Assembly: GCF_009905215.1 (NCBI RefSeq)
Contig: NZ_CP047593.1
Location: 3,290,900-3,354,899, forward strand
Origin: Tichowtungia aerotolerans
GTDB taxonomy: Bacteria; Verrucomicrobiota; Kiritimatiellia; Kiritimatiellales; Tichowtungiaceae
Reading direction: 5' to 3'
DNA: 64,000 nt
Within the stretch, counting starts at the first letter, position 1, and each line of letters opens with the position of its first letter. Positions 1 through 9,009 of the stretch are shown here, piece by piece. The translations under genes were made by a program, and so were the position numbers. The notes beneath the pieces were generated by a model, which ran no database searches, was not told where the DNA came from, and worked only from the letters and a program-made list of their open reading frames with translations.

Positions 1-1491
1 GGGGAAGGTGCTGTCCAGATTTTCGGGAAAGTCAACTCGACAACCAATGATGCTGTGTTATTGCAATCTGATGTTGGCGTGAGCCAGCACAGCTTAATTC
101 CTTGGCCGAAAGAAATATCATTTGGTTCTGGGATGTTGGAGGTGAAAAGTGGAACGAGCATCTGTATTCAAAATAACAAAATCCAGCCGTTAGCTGAAGT
201 TTTCCAAAAAGAGTTGGCTCATTTGTTTGGATTGGATTTGGCAATTATAAGAAAGGTAGGGTCTCGCGGCGATGTGTTACTTGAGATTGATCCGATGCTG
301 GAAGAGACTCAGTACCGGATTATAATAAATGATCAGGTGGTTGTAAAAGGGGGGAGTTATTCAGCTCTGGCATTCGGGACTGTAACCGTGGGGCAGTTGA
401 TGGAGCAGGAAAAAGCCGGCGGTTCTGTTCAGCTTTCGAAGGCTGTCATAACCGATTCTCCCGATTGTTCGTATCGAGGTCTAATGGTTGATTTGGCAAG
501 AAAATGGCATCCTGTGGATGCGGTCAAACAACTTGTTGATTTATGTCGCTGGTATAAAATCAATTATCTCCACCTTCATTTCACAGATAATCAATCGTGG
601 ACTTTACCTTCAAAAATTCAACCAATGGTTTCGACGCCGGCAAGACATTATACTTTTAGTGAATTGTATGAGTTGGAACATTATGCAAGTTCACGTGGCG
701 TTACAATTGTTCCAGAGATAGACGTTCCAGGGCACTCCCGAGCTTTAATTCAGGCATTGCCGGATTATGTGGCAATTAGTCATCAGCCATGGTCGGCCAT
801 TTCCGCAGGTCGAGAAGAAGCCTATGATTTGTTGGATGAATTGATTGGTGAAGTGTGTGAAATCTTTTCTTCTACCCCTTATTTTCATATTGGTGCAGAT
901 GAAGTGAAATTTGAGGAGTGGGAGAGGGATGAGTTCGCTATGGAATATATGAAAAAGAACGGCATAGAAGACCTTCACGATTTATATCACCATTTCATTG
1001 TCCGGATGAATGAAATTGTAAAGAGTCACGGGAAGCAAACGATTGTTTGGGAGGGATTTAAGTTGGGGGGGCGGACTGATATTCCGAAGGATGTCATTGT
1101 AATGCCGTTCGAGTCATATTACGAAGATCCACGACAGCTTGCTCAGGAAGGATATACCATCATTAATACCAGTTGGAAGCCTCTTTATATTGTCAATAAG
1201 CGTCGGTGGAGTCCCGAAGAGATCTATCAGTGGAATATTTACCGGTGGGAAAATTGGAGTTCAAAATCACTTGCCATAAATGGTCTGGAAGTGTCTGAGA
1301 AGGCTAATGTGATTGGTGCGCAAATTTGCGCTTGGGAACAGTCGGCAGAAGCAGAAATTCCAAGCATACGAAAACGTCTAGCTGCACTGAGTGAACGAGT
1401 CTGGAATATTTATCCTTCCAAGCCAGTCGAGGATTTCCTGTCTCGGCTTGATGTGTTGGATCACCGTTTTTCTTTATTAAATAATCAATAA
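1..1491 (+). CDS. GH20 beta-N-acetylhexosaminidase, 5' end outside window
   Basis: The reading frame is open from base 1 to a TAA at 1489-1491, so the true start lies left of the window; the GTG at 55 is only an internal candidate. The protein has a small alpha/beta GH20b-like domain (roughly residues 30-150, counted from base 1) followed by the GH20 TIM barrel, which includes RGLMVDLARKWHP and the acid/base motif HIGADE with Asp300-Glu301. GH20 enzymes release terminal beta-GlcNAc/GalNAc by substrate-assisted catalysis. A sulfatase follows after 14 bp and a symporter after that, which suggests attack on a sulfated amino-sugar glycan. The gene is visibly richer in A/T than the genes after 3 kb. 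The family call is firm; the substrate is inferred. Confidence 0.9.
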   Translation, partial: GEGAVQIFGKVNSTTNDAVLLQSDVGVSQHSLIPWPKEISFGSGMLEVKSGTSICIQNNKIQPLAEVFQKELAHLFGLDLAIIRKVGSRGDVLLEIDPMLEETQYRIIINDQVVVKGGSYSALAFGTVTVGQLMEQEKAGGSVQLSKAVITDSPDCSYRGLMVDLARKWHPVDAVKQLVDLCRWYKINYLHLHFTDNQSWTLPSKIQPMVSTPARHYTFSELYELEHYASSRGVTIVPEIDVPGHSRALIQALPDYVAISHQPWSAISAGREEAYDLLDELIGEVCEIFSSTPYFHIGADEVKFEEWERDEFAMEYMKKNGIEDLHDLYHHFIVRMNEIVKSHGKQTIVWEGFKLGGRTDIPKDVIVMPFESYYEDPRQLAQEGYTIINTSWKPLYIVNKRRWSPEEIYQWNIYRWENWSSKSLAINGLEVSEKANVIGAQICAWEQSAEAEIPSIRKRLAALSERVWNIYPSKPVEDFLSRLDVLDHRFSLLNNQ

Positions 1492-1505
1492 CAAAGGAAC
1501 ATGTT

Positions 1506-3041
1506 ATGCAAAGAAGAGATTTTGTAAAAACAGGTTCTGTTGCAGGGTTGGTGTATGCGGTAGGAGGGGATGTTTTTGGGGGTGTTGCGGGTAGGAGCAA
1601 TAGACAGCCCAATATTCTACTGATTATGCCGGACCAGATGCGTGGCGATTGTTTGTCGGTTCTGAGTCATCCTGTGGTAAAGACGCCGACTTTGGATAAG
1701 CTCGCGTCTGATGGAGTCCTGTTTGAACGAGCGTATGCAACGGTTCCATCCTGTATTCCCGCACGATATGCAATGTTGACCGGTTTGTCCCCGCAAAGTA
1801 GCGGTGTGGTGGGGTTTGCTGCAAAAACAATCACGACGCCGACTCTCCCTGACGTGTTGGCCAGTCATGGGTATTCCACGGTGCTTGTCGGACGGAATAT
1901 GCATCAAAGGCCGGAGAGTGGAACCTGCGGATATCAAAAGAACATCTTGGGCTCCACCTATGAAGAAAATGATGACTACGACCGTTTTCTGAGGCGAGAA
2001 GCCCCGAACAGTGGAGGTATCAGGAACCTTATTCGTTCGTCCGGAAACTCCATTAACCTTTGGCCGTCTAGACCGTGGCCGCTGAGTGATCATTTGCACC
2101 CAACGGCATGGACCGTTGCGCGGTCTAAAGACGTTATTCGCAATGAGTCGCCAGATAAGCCGCTCTTCCTGACGACTTCATTTTACTCGCCGCATCCTCC
2201 GTTGTTTTCTCCAAAAAAATACTTTGATCAGCATATGACTTCTGCGTTGCCAGAGCCTGCCAGAGGGAACTGGGTGGATTGGGATGCGGTGCCTTCAGAA
2301 GGGCATCCTCCCTATACCCGCATATGGTTTTCTGGCGAGCGACGTCGGCGGGCACAGGCCGGTTATTTCGGCTTGATCGAGCAGATCGATACGGAAATTG
2401 ACTCGTTAATCCGACAGTTCAAAGAGCGAAGCGAAAAAGCTGGAAGACCGTGGGTGATTGTTTTCACAAGCGATCATGGTGAAATGCTCTTTGATCATGG
2501 ATATTTCAGGAAATGTGAACCTTATCAGGGGGCTGCAAATATCCCGTTTATCATTGCAGCCTCTCCTGAGATGGGATTAGAACATGGATTACGGAATCGG
2601 CAGCCGGTTTGCCTTGAAGATATTATGCCGACGGTTTTGGCTTTGGCTGGCGTGCGGGCTCCATCCTGTGTCGATGGTACGAACCTGGTTCCCGTCTTGA
2701 GAGGCAAGCGTCAAAACATCCGTGAAGTGCTTCATTTTGAGCACGCCAGATGTTACAGCGATGAGCAGGAGTTTCATGCTTTAACGGATGGTCGGTATAA
2801 ATATATTTGGCGCCCTGCCACGGGAAGAGAGCAACTCTTTGACCTTGATCATGATCCTTCTGAAATAAACGACCTTTCTCTGGCCGATAGTTTCACCGGA
2901 CAGCTTGAAATGTGGAGAAAACGGCTGAGGAAAAGACTTGAGGGCCGCCCGGAAGGATTTGTGCAGAATGGAGAACTCGTTACGGGTCGGCCGTATCCGC
3001 CGCTGAACCGGACGGCTCCTCTATTTGAGAATGAACTCTGA
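1506..3041 (+). CDS. formylglycine-dependent sulfatase (S1 family), Tat-like N-terminus
   Basis: This 511-residue protein starts at an ATG preceded by AAAGGA. Its N-terminus, MQRRDFVKTG followed by a hydrophobic stretch, resembles a twin-arginine signal, so export is likely. The sulfatase core begins with PNILLIMPDQMRGD (metal-binding acidic residues) and contains the C-x-P-x-R motif SCIPAR with Cys83, the residue expected to become formylglycine. TSDHGE supplies further metal ligands. S1 sulfatases hydrolyse sulfate esters on sugars and need an anaerobic or aerobic maturase, which is not in this window. The gene lies between the GH20 gene and the symporter on the same strand. The exact subfamily and substrate cannot be told from the sequence by eye. 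Confidence 0.92.
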   Translation: MQRRDFVKTGSVAGLVYAVGGDVFGGVAGRSNRQPNILLIMPDQMRGDCLSVLSHPVVKTPTLDKLASDGVLFERAYATVPSCIPARYAMLTGLSPQSSGVVGFAAKTITTPTLPDVLASHGYSTVLVGRNMHQRPESGTCGYQKNILGSTYEENDDYDRFLRREAPNSGGIRNLIRSSGNSINLWPSRPWPLSDHLHPTAWTVARSKDVIRNESPDKPLFLTTSFYSPHPPLFSPKKYFDQHMTSALPEPARGNWVDWDAVPSEGHPPYTRIWFSGERRRRAQAGYFGLIEQIDTEIDSLIRQFKERSEKAGRPWVIVFTSDHGEMLFDHGYFRKCEPYQGAANIPFIIAASPEMGLEHGLRNRQPVCLEDIMPTVLALAGVRAPSCVDGTNLVPVLRGKRQNIREVLHFEHARCYSDEQEFHALTDGRYKYIWRPATGREQLFDLDHDPSEINDLSLADSFTGQLEMWRKRLRKRLEGRPEGFVQNGELVTGRPYPPLNRTAPLFENEL

Positions 3042-3142
3042 TGAATTGGAGTATACGCAAGCAATTTGCATTATAATGGAAATAGGGACCATCTATCTGG
3101 ATGGCCTGAAAATCTACACGCCTTAAAATACAAAGAAAGAGT

Positions 3143-5041
3143 ATGATATATCTAACTGCATTGGATTGGTCGATTATCGGAACGTTTTTCGTGACGGTCA
3201 TCATAATCGGGATTTGGCAGTCGCGGCAGGCCGGAAAAAGTTCCGCGGACTTTTTTCTCGGTGGGCGCGGGATGCCTTGGTGGCTGCTTGGGATTTCCAT
3301 GGTTGCCTGCACCTTTGCGGCCGATACGCCGAATCTGGTCTGCGGTCTGGTGCGCGAAGGCGGTGTGGCAAAGAACTGGTACTGGTGGGCGTTTCTGATC
3401 ACCGGGATGATCACGGTTTTTGTGTATGCCAAACTTTGGAGGCGCTCCGGCGTGATGACAGACCTGGAGTTCTATGAATTGCGCTACGGCGGCCGCCCGG
3501 CGGCGGTCCTTCGGGGATTCCGTGCCGTCTATCTCGGCATGTTTTTCAACGTTCTGATTATGGCCGCGGTTACGCTGGCCATCATTAAATACGGCCAGCT
3601 TCTATTCGGGTTCAGCAAACTGCAGTGCGTTGTCTTTGGTTCTGTCGGGGTCGTGATCTATGCCACGCTCGGCGGAATCAAAGGATGTATCTGGGCGGAC
3701 TTCTTCCAATATTCCATCGCCATGTTTGGAGCTGTTTGGGCAGCCATTGCATCCGTAAAAGATGCGGGGGCAGTGGTCGCCGGGAGCGCAGGCGCAAGCG
3801 CCGCGCAGTTTGGTCTTTCCGATCTTCTGTCCCATCCCAATGTGGCCGGTAAACTGAGGATTTTTCCGGACCTTCATGATCCGAACATGTGGGTCCCGAT
3901 GTTGCTGATGCCGCTCGCCGTCCAGTGGTGGGCGGCCTGGTATCCGGGGGCCGAGCCGGGAGGCGGCGGATACATCGCCCAGCGCATGCTTTCTGCGAAG
4001 GACGAAAAAAACGCCATCGGCGCGACGCTGTTTTTCAACTTTGCCCACTACGCCCTGCGTCCGTGGCCGTGGATTATCGTCGCACTCGCCTCCCTGGTGG
4101 TTTATCCCGAGGTGGCGGACATTCAGAATACATTTCCACACATCGACCCAAGCATTGTCGGTGATGACATTGCCTATCCGGCCATGATCTCCCGGCTCAG
4201 TCCCGGCTTTCTCGGACTGGTTATCGCCTCCATTATTGCGGCCTACATGTCCACCATCGGAACGCATCTGAACTGGGGCTCTTCCTATGCTGTGAACGAC
4301 TTTTACAAACGCTTCGTCAAAAAAGACGCCACGGAAAAGGAAATGGTTCGCATGGGCCGGACCTGCACGGTGGTGCTGATGGTGTTTGCCGGCGGACTTT
4401 CGATGCTGCTGACGGATGCAACGCAGGCGTTCAATTTGCTGCTGCTTTCGGGTGCGGGGTCGGGCGCGATTTATCTGCTGCGCTGGTTCTGGTGGCGCAT
4501 TAATGCCTGGAGCGAAATTTCGGCCATGATCTTCACAACGCTCGTGGCGGCTGTGCTCACCTTCGGTTTCAACGGCGACCGTGAGGCGCTGCTCGATCTG
4601 CAGGTCACCGACACATTCACCCTGTCCGGCAGCAGCGTGAAGTTCCTGATTGCCGTGCTGGGAACCACCATTGCATGGATCGCCGGAACGCTGTTGACCC
4701 GGCCGGAGTCCGAAAAGACTCTTCGTTCCTTTTATCGCAAATGCCAGCCGGGAGGGCCCGGCTGGAAGAAGCTGATCGATAAAGCGGTTTCGGAAGGCGA
4801 CATGATCGATGGAGAAGAACACGGAAAATCATGGGAAGTCCCGCTGGAAATCCTGTGTGTTTTCATCGGATGTGTTTTTGTCTACAGCGCGCTCTTTTGC
4901 ATCGGAAGCCTGGTCTACGCCAACGTTCTTCAGGCGACCGTGCTCGGTACCGTTTCGGCGGCATCAGGAATCTTTATCTTTGTCGTATGGAAAAAACTGC
5001 ATGTCCATGCGCAGCGAATGCGGGTTGAGGGAGACTCATGA
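3143..5041 (+). CDS. sodium:solute symporter (SSS family)
   Basis: This 632-residue polytopic membrane protein has the SSS/SGLT pattern: an N-terminal helix (LDWSIIGTFFVTVIIIGIW), the loop SADFFLGGRGMPWW, the helix WLLGISMVACTFAADTPN, and many further hydrophobic segments. Members couple inward sodium flow to uptake of sugars, amino acids or other small solutes at the inner membrane. The position between two sulfatase genes suggests that it imports a product of extracellular glycan breakdown, but the substrate is not readable from sequence. The stop codon TGA overlaps the ATG of the following short leader frame (ATGA at 5038-5041), a sign of translational coupling. The long open frame on the opposite strand is a GC-rich shadow. 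Confidence 0.92.
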   Translation: MIYLTALDWSIIGTFFVTVIIIGIWQSRQAGKSSADFFLGGRGMPWWLLGISMVACTFAADTPNLVCGLVREGGVAKNWYWWAFLITGMITVFVYAKLWRRSGVMTDLEFYELRYGGRPAAVLRGFRAVYLGMFFNVLIMAAVTLAIIKYGQLLFGFSKLQCVVFGSVGVVIYATLGGIKGCIWADFFQYSIAMFGAVWAAIASVKDAGAVVAGSAGASAAQFGLSDLLSHPNVAGKLRIFPDLHDPNMWVPMLLMPLAVQWWAAWYPGAEPGGGGYIAQRMLSAKDEKNAIGATLFFNFAHYALRPWPWIIVALASLVVYPEVADIQNTFPHIDPSIVGDDIAYPAMISRLSPGFLGLVIASIIAAYMSTIGTHLNWGSSYAVNDFYKRFVKKDATEKEMVRMGRTCTVVLMVFAGGLSMLLTDATQAFNLLLLSGAGSGAIYLLRWFWWRINAWSEISAMIFTTLVAAVLTFGFNGDREALLDLQVTDTFTLSGSSVKFLIAVLGTTIAWIAGTLLTRPESEKTLRSFYRKCQPGGPGWKKLIDKAVSEGDMIDGEEHGKSWEVPLEILCVFIGCVFVYSALFCIGSLVYANVLQATVLGTVSAASGIFIFVVWKKLHVHAQRMRVEGDS

Positions 5042-5103
5042 AGCGGTTTTGGTTTTCTGAAGGTACACTGGCAGCAGGCGCCGTGCTGGGTTTTTGTACG
5101 TAA
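5038..5103 (+). other. leader frame encoding a signal peptide, ended by an in-frame TAA
   Basis: An ATG overlapping the symporter stop opens a 21-codon frame reading MKRFWFSEGT then LAAGAVLGFCT, a typical export-signal profile of basic start and hydrophobic core. It ends in TAA at 5101-5103, directly abutting the ATG of the sulfatase at 5104. The leader and the sulfatase are in the same frame, so this looks like the native signal peptide cut off from its enzyme by one nonsense codon. A TAAATG junction could also allow termination-reinitiation. Confidence 0.7.
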
Positions 5104-6471
5104 ATGGACGTGTCGGCCGAGACGTCAGAAAAGCATCCCAACATCATTTTGGTGATGGCTGATGACCAGGGCTGGGGAGATGTCGGCTACAACGATCATC
5201 CGCTTTTGAAAACGCCGAACCTGGACGAAATGGCGAAGGTTTCGCTGCGGTTCGACCGTTTTTATGCAGCGGCTCCCGTCTGTTCGCCGACACGTGCCAG
5301 CATTCTGACGGGGCGAAACCCGAACCGCTGCGGTGTGGTCAACCACGGGCACCCGATGCGCCCGCAGGACACCACGCTGGCTGAAGCGTTGAAACCCTCC
5401 GGATATACAACCGGGCATTTCGGGAAATGGCATCTGGGATCGCTGGAAAAGACCAGCCCGGTCAATCCGGGTAACAGCGGTTTTGATGAGTGGTTTTCTG
5501 CGCCCAACTTTTTCGACATGAACCCGCTGATGTGCAGCAACGGAGTGGTGGTGCAGTGCCATGGTGACAGTTCGGATGTTGTGGTGGACAGGGCCATCGA
5601 TTTTATTCGCGAGCAGGTTGATGCCGATCAGCCGTTTTTGGCGCTGGTCTGGTTTGCCGCGCCGCACGACCCGCATGAAGCCTCGCAAGAAGACCTGGCA
5701 TTATACGGAGATGATCCGTTTAAAGGATACTTCGCCGAAATCACGGCCATGGACCGAGCATTCGGTCGCTTGCGCCGCGAGATCTGTACACTGGGAATTC
5801 GGGACAACACCATCCTGTGGTACACCAGCGACAACGGCGGACTGGACGAGCGCTCCACCGGCGGGCGCGGCAAAAAAGGTCTTTTGCTCGAAGGCGGGCT
5901 GCGGGTTCCGGCCCTGCTGGAATGGCCTGCCCGGATTTCCTCCCCGCGGATCACCGATGCTCCCTGTGTCAGTTCAGACATCTATCCGACACTGCTCGAA
6001 ATCACGAAAACCTCTGTGTCGAATCAGTATCCGATGGATGGAATCAGCCTGGTTCCGCTGATCGACGACACCATGACCGCGCGGCCGAAGCCGATCGGCT
6101 TCTGGCGCTATCCATCGCCCGGACGGGCGACATGGAGCGACCGGCTTCTTGCAGCAATGATGGCCGCGCAGACAGAGGGGAAAGAAATCGGCAACCCCGA
6201 CTGGCAGGACACCGATGCGGGTAGCGTGGAAAAACAGTATCCAGAGGACTCTGCGCCGGGGCATGCAACCTGGCTGGACTGGCCATGGAAACTGCACCGC
6301 AGGCAGCAGGCCGGAAAAGTGCCGACGTTTGCCCTGTACAATCTGAAAAACGATCCGTACGAAAAAAACAATCTGATCCATCAGATGCCGGAGCGGGCGG
6401 ACTCCATGAGAGCAAAGATGGAGAACTGGCAGGGCTCCGTGCTCCAAAGCCTGAATGGACGCGATTATTAG
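5104..6471 (+). CDS. formylglycine-dependent sulfatase, separated from its signal peptide by a stop codon
   Basis: The 455-residue open part starts at ATG 5104 and encodes a full sulfatase core: NIILVMADDQGWGD (metal-binding Asp pair), PVCSPTR with Cys60 as the formylglycine precursor, GHFGKWHLG, and YTSDNGG. It resembles arylsulfatase and N-acetylgalactosamine-6-sulfatase relatives. As written, translation from 5104 gives a protein without an export signal, although the same frame upstream (5038-5103) encodes one that ends in TAA. A cytoplasmic sulfatase would be unusual for this family, so the locus is either a recent pseudogene, a reinitiating gene, or carries a sequencing error. It lies directly downstream of the symporter and is probably cotranscribed with it. 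Confidence 0.85.
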   Translation: MDVSAETSEKHPNIILVMADDQGWGDVGYNDHPLLKTPNLDEMAKVSLRFDRFYAAAPVCSPTRASILTGRNPNRCGVVNHGHPMRPQDTTLAEALKPSGYTTGHFGKWHLGSLEKTSPVNPGNSGFDEWFSAPNFFDMNPLMCSNGVVVQCHGDSSDVVVDRAIDFIREQVDADQPFLALVWFAAPHDPHEASQEDLALYGDDPFKGYFAEITAMDRAFGRLRREICTLGIRDNTILWYTSDNGGLDERSTGGRGKKGLLLEGGLRVPALLEWPARISSPRITDAPCVSSDIYPTLLEITKTSVSNQYPMDGISLVPLIDDTMTARPKPIGFWRYPSPGRATWSDRLLAAMMAAQTEGKEIGNPDWQDTDAGSVEKQYPEDSAPGHATWLDWPWKLHRRQQAGKVPTFALYNLKNDPYEKNNLIHQMPERADSMRAKMENWQGSVLQSLNGRDY

Positions 6472-6534
6472 AGCGCATTTTTGAACGACTTGCCGTTATC
6501 TCCTGACCGGATAACCGTTTTATGGATTTTTGCG

Positions 6535-6560
6535 AAAGCCCGATTGATGTCGGGCTTTTT
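6535..6560 (+). terminator. intrinsic terminator after the second sulfatase
   Basis: AAAGCCCGA (6535-6543) and TCGGGCTTT (6550-6558) form a perfect 9-bp stem with a 6-base loop, followed by a short T run. It closes the transcription unit running from the GH20 gene to the sulfatase. The rest of 6472-6685 shows nothing else that I recognise beyond the leader of the next gene (AAGAGGAAGATGAG before ATG 6686). Confidence 0.8.
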
Positions 6561-6685
6561 CTTGATCTAATGCAAAACAATAGGATAGTACTCCTGTCGG
6601 TTGATTATCAATTCGTGCCGGGTGGGTCGACAGGAATGCAGCGAACGCCTAACCGCGCAGCGGAAAGCGATAAGAGGAAGATGAG

Positions 6686-8836
6686 ATGAAAAAATGCAGT
6701 TTATTAATGACCGCGGCAGCGATCACTGTTTTTTCTTTTGCGCAGGCAAAAGAGAAACCAAATATCCTTTTGATTATTGCCGACGACCTCGGTCCGCAGC
6801 TCGGGTGCTATGGCGATGCCAACGCGGTCAGTCCGAACATTGATAAGCTGGCGGAGCAGGGCGTGCGGTTTACTCAGGCGCATGTGACAGCGGCGAGCTG
6901 TTCGCCGTCGCGCGGCAGCATCATGACCGGTTTGTATCCGCATCAGCACGGGATGTATTCGCTTTCGCAGCAGGGCTGGGCAAAAATGCATGACGACGTT
7001 CCTAAACTTCCGAATGCGATGAATGCGCTCGGCTACCGCACGGCCATCATCGGCAAAACTCATTACGAGCCGGAGCATCTTTTTGAGTGGGATCTGCGGG
7101 ATGAAAATGCGCAGAAAGTGATGATTGACCGCGACGTGCGCTGGATGAACGCGCAGGCCGACCAATGGCTGGACGGCTCGCCTCAGGACAAACCGTTCCT
7201 GCTGTGCATGAGTTATGTCGATCCGCATCGCGGCGGCGGCGACGGCCGCTACGGGGCGGAATACAATGAAAAATTTCCGAGGGTTCGGGTGGGGCTTCCT
7301 GAAAAACCTCTGCCGCCGGATGACACCGTTCCGGTTCCGTTCCTGGCCGTTAATTCGCCGGAGGTGCGCATGGAAAACTCCGATTATTATTCCTGCATTC
7401 AGCGCCTCGATACCGGTGTCGGCGAGCTGCTGGAAATGCTCGATGCCAAAGACGCTTTGGACAACACGCTGATTGTTTTGATCGGCGATCACGGTCCTGA
7501 TCTGACGCGCGGAAAAATTTCAGCCTATGCAACCGCTACGCACATTCCAATGCTGGTCAAATGGCCCGGCCATGCCCAGGCCGGACTGGTGCGCGACGAG
7601 TTGGTATCCACCATCGACCTGTTTCCAACCTTTGTAACCGCTGCCGGCGGAAAAATTACAGACGAGCGGCAGACCGGGCGACCGCTTCAGCCGTTGATGA
7701 AATCCGGATTATCCACGTGGCGCGAGTGGCTTGGTACCGAGTTTATTGCTCATGTTCCGTGGCATTACTATCCGCGCTATGCGATGCAGAACGGTCGTTA
7801 TCAGCTGGTGATAAACCTTGCTTCTGCGGAACTCGAAAACCCGCTCGAAGGACACAACTACTGTTACGCGTGGCACGAAGTGATGAAGCCGCAGTATGAA
7901 GGCACGCAGCTGCGCACGGCCTACGATGCCGTGGAGCGCCCGCCGGTTGTTGAGCTGTTTGATAAACAGTCCGATCCGTTCCTGCTGAACAACCTTGCGG
8001 TTAATCCCGAATACAAACAGACCGTGCAGGAATTTGAGCAGCAGATTCAAAGTTGGCGTGAAGCCACGGACGACCCGTTTTTGGATCCGGCGTATGGCCG
8101 CGCCTACGAAGAGCATGTGGCGCAGCAGAAAATCGACTGGGAAATCCGCAACGGCATTCGCAAAGCCGCCCCGCCGAAAAAAGCGAAACGGGATTTCCCC
8201 CAGGTTGGAAAAAAGATCGGTTTTACGGAAACCTTTGACGGAAAAATTTCCAAGGTTTGGAAATCGCCGAACGGTCATCCCGGTCAGGCAACCCGGGACG
8301 GTGTTACGGTTGATATGAGTAAAAACGGATTCAGCATGACCCGGCAGTTCGATGGACAGGGACTCGGTGCCGGGCGGGTGGAAGCGTCAGCCGTGTTTGT
8401 TCAGAGTGGAGCCGCGGTTCCGCACAGCATTAACTGGAATGTCGGCATTTCCAGTGAAAACAGTAAATATATCCAGAACATGAATGCGGATACGGTTTGT
8501 GTCCGGTTTATCACTGCCGGCCCGAATAAAGGACGTTTGTGGTGGTCTGTTTTTTGTGACGGAGAATTGGTTTGTAAAAGCTGGTCGGACCATGTCTTCA
8601 AAAGGTGGAACCCGGGTGACGAAATCGAAGTGTCCGTTTCATATGACCTTGATTCCGGGGAGGCGGTTGCTAAAGCCGAGGATCTGACCCGTGGGCAGGT
8701 TCTGGCGGAAGATCGCGTTTCGTGTCCCGGTCTTGTTGGTTTGCGGTATAGCGGATTCGAAATGACATTGTTCCCTGAAAAAATGACCGGTCCGGCCGGG
8801 CTGGTGAAGCGGTTTTCTTTCCATGCAGAGCCATAG
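6686..8836 (+). CDS. secreted sulfatase with appended C-terminal beta-sandwich-like domain
   Basis: This 716-residue protein has a clear Sec signal peptide (MKKCSLLMTAAA... cleaved near AQA-KE). The sulfatase core spans about residues 23-500: NILLIIADDLGPQLGCYGD, then AASCSPSRGS with Cys72 as the predicted formylglycine, LIGDHGPD as metal ligands, and HQHGMYS. It resembles heparan-N-sulfatase-like members. After about residue 515 there are some 200 extra residues rich in beta-strand patterns (ETFDGKISKVW, FSMTRQFDGQGLG, INWNVGISSEN), absent from ordinary 450-550-residue sulfatases. That tail could be a carbohydrate-binding or laminin-G-like module. It is transcribed alone behind its own 214-bp gap. 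The sulfatase identity is firm; the tail function is unknown. Confidence 0.92.
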   Translation: MKKCSLLMTAAAITVFSFAQAKEKPNILLIIADDLGPQLGCYGDANAVSPNIDKLAEQGVRFTQAHVTAASCSPSRGSIMTGLYPHQHGMYSLSQQGWAKMHDDVPKLPNAMNALGYRTAIIGKTHYEPEHLFEWDLRDENAQKVMIDRDVRWMNAQADQWLDGSPQDKPFLLCMSYVDPHRGGGDGRYGAEYNEKFPRVRVGLPEKPLPPDDTVPVPFLAVNSPEVRMENSDYYSCIQRLDTGVGELLEMLDAKDALDNTLIVLIGDHGPDLTRGKISAYATATHIPMLVKWPGHAQAGLVRDELVSTIDLFPTFVTAAGGKITDERQTGRPLQPLMKSGLSTWREWLGTEFIAHVPWHYYPRYAMQNGRYQLVINLASAELENPLEGHNYCYAWHEVMKPQYEGTQLRTAYDAVERPPVVELFDKQSDPFLLNNLAVNPEYKQTVQEFEQQIQSWREATDDPFLDPAYGRAYEEHVAQQKIDWEIRNGIRKAAPPKKAKRDFPQVGKKIGFTETFDGKISKVWKSPNGHPGQATRDGVTVDMSKNGFSMTRQFDGQGLGAGRVEASAVFVQSGAAVPHSINWNVGISSENSKYIQNMNADTVCVRFITAGPNKGRLWWSVFCDGELVCKSWSDHVFKRWNPGDEIEVSVSYDLDSGEAVAKAEDLTRGQVLAEDRVSCPGLVGLRYSGFEMTLFPEKMTGPAGLVKRFSFHAEP

Positions 8837-8862
8837 CGGATTAGGTTTCTTAATCCATTTGG

Positions 8863-8997
8863 ATGCCGGATCCGCAATGCTTCGGAGGTTCTTCCTTGTT
8901 TCTGTATGTGCTGGTGGCAGCTGGCGGGGCTGCGGAGTTCAGCTTCAAATGGTCAATGTTTGAAAACCCGGGGTTTGCTTTATTTTCGGACTTTTGA
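8863..8997 (+). CDS. possible 44-residue ORF or gene remnant, unrecognised
   Basis: An ATG at 8863 opens 44 codons ending in TGA at 8995-8997, 12 bp before the glycosyltransferase start. The middle is hydrophobic (SLFLYVLVAAGGAAEF) and is followed by SFKWSMFENPGF, which reads like real protein rather than random translation. There is no convincing ribosome-binding site, and I do not recognise a family. It may be a small membrane peptide, the end of a decayed gene, or chance. Confidence 0.25.
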   Translation: MPDPQCFGGSSLFLYVLVAAGGAAEFSFKWSMFENPGFALFSDF

Positions 8998-9009
8998 AAA
9001 AGTGCAACC

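Noticed and set aside
3602-4822. 406-codon open frame on the minus strand opposite the symporter
   Set aside because: The composition is His/Arg/Gly-rich shadow sequence of a GC-rich membrane protein gene.
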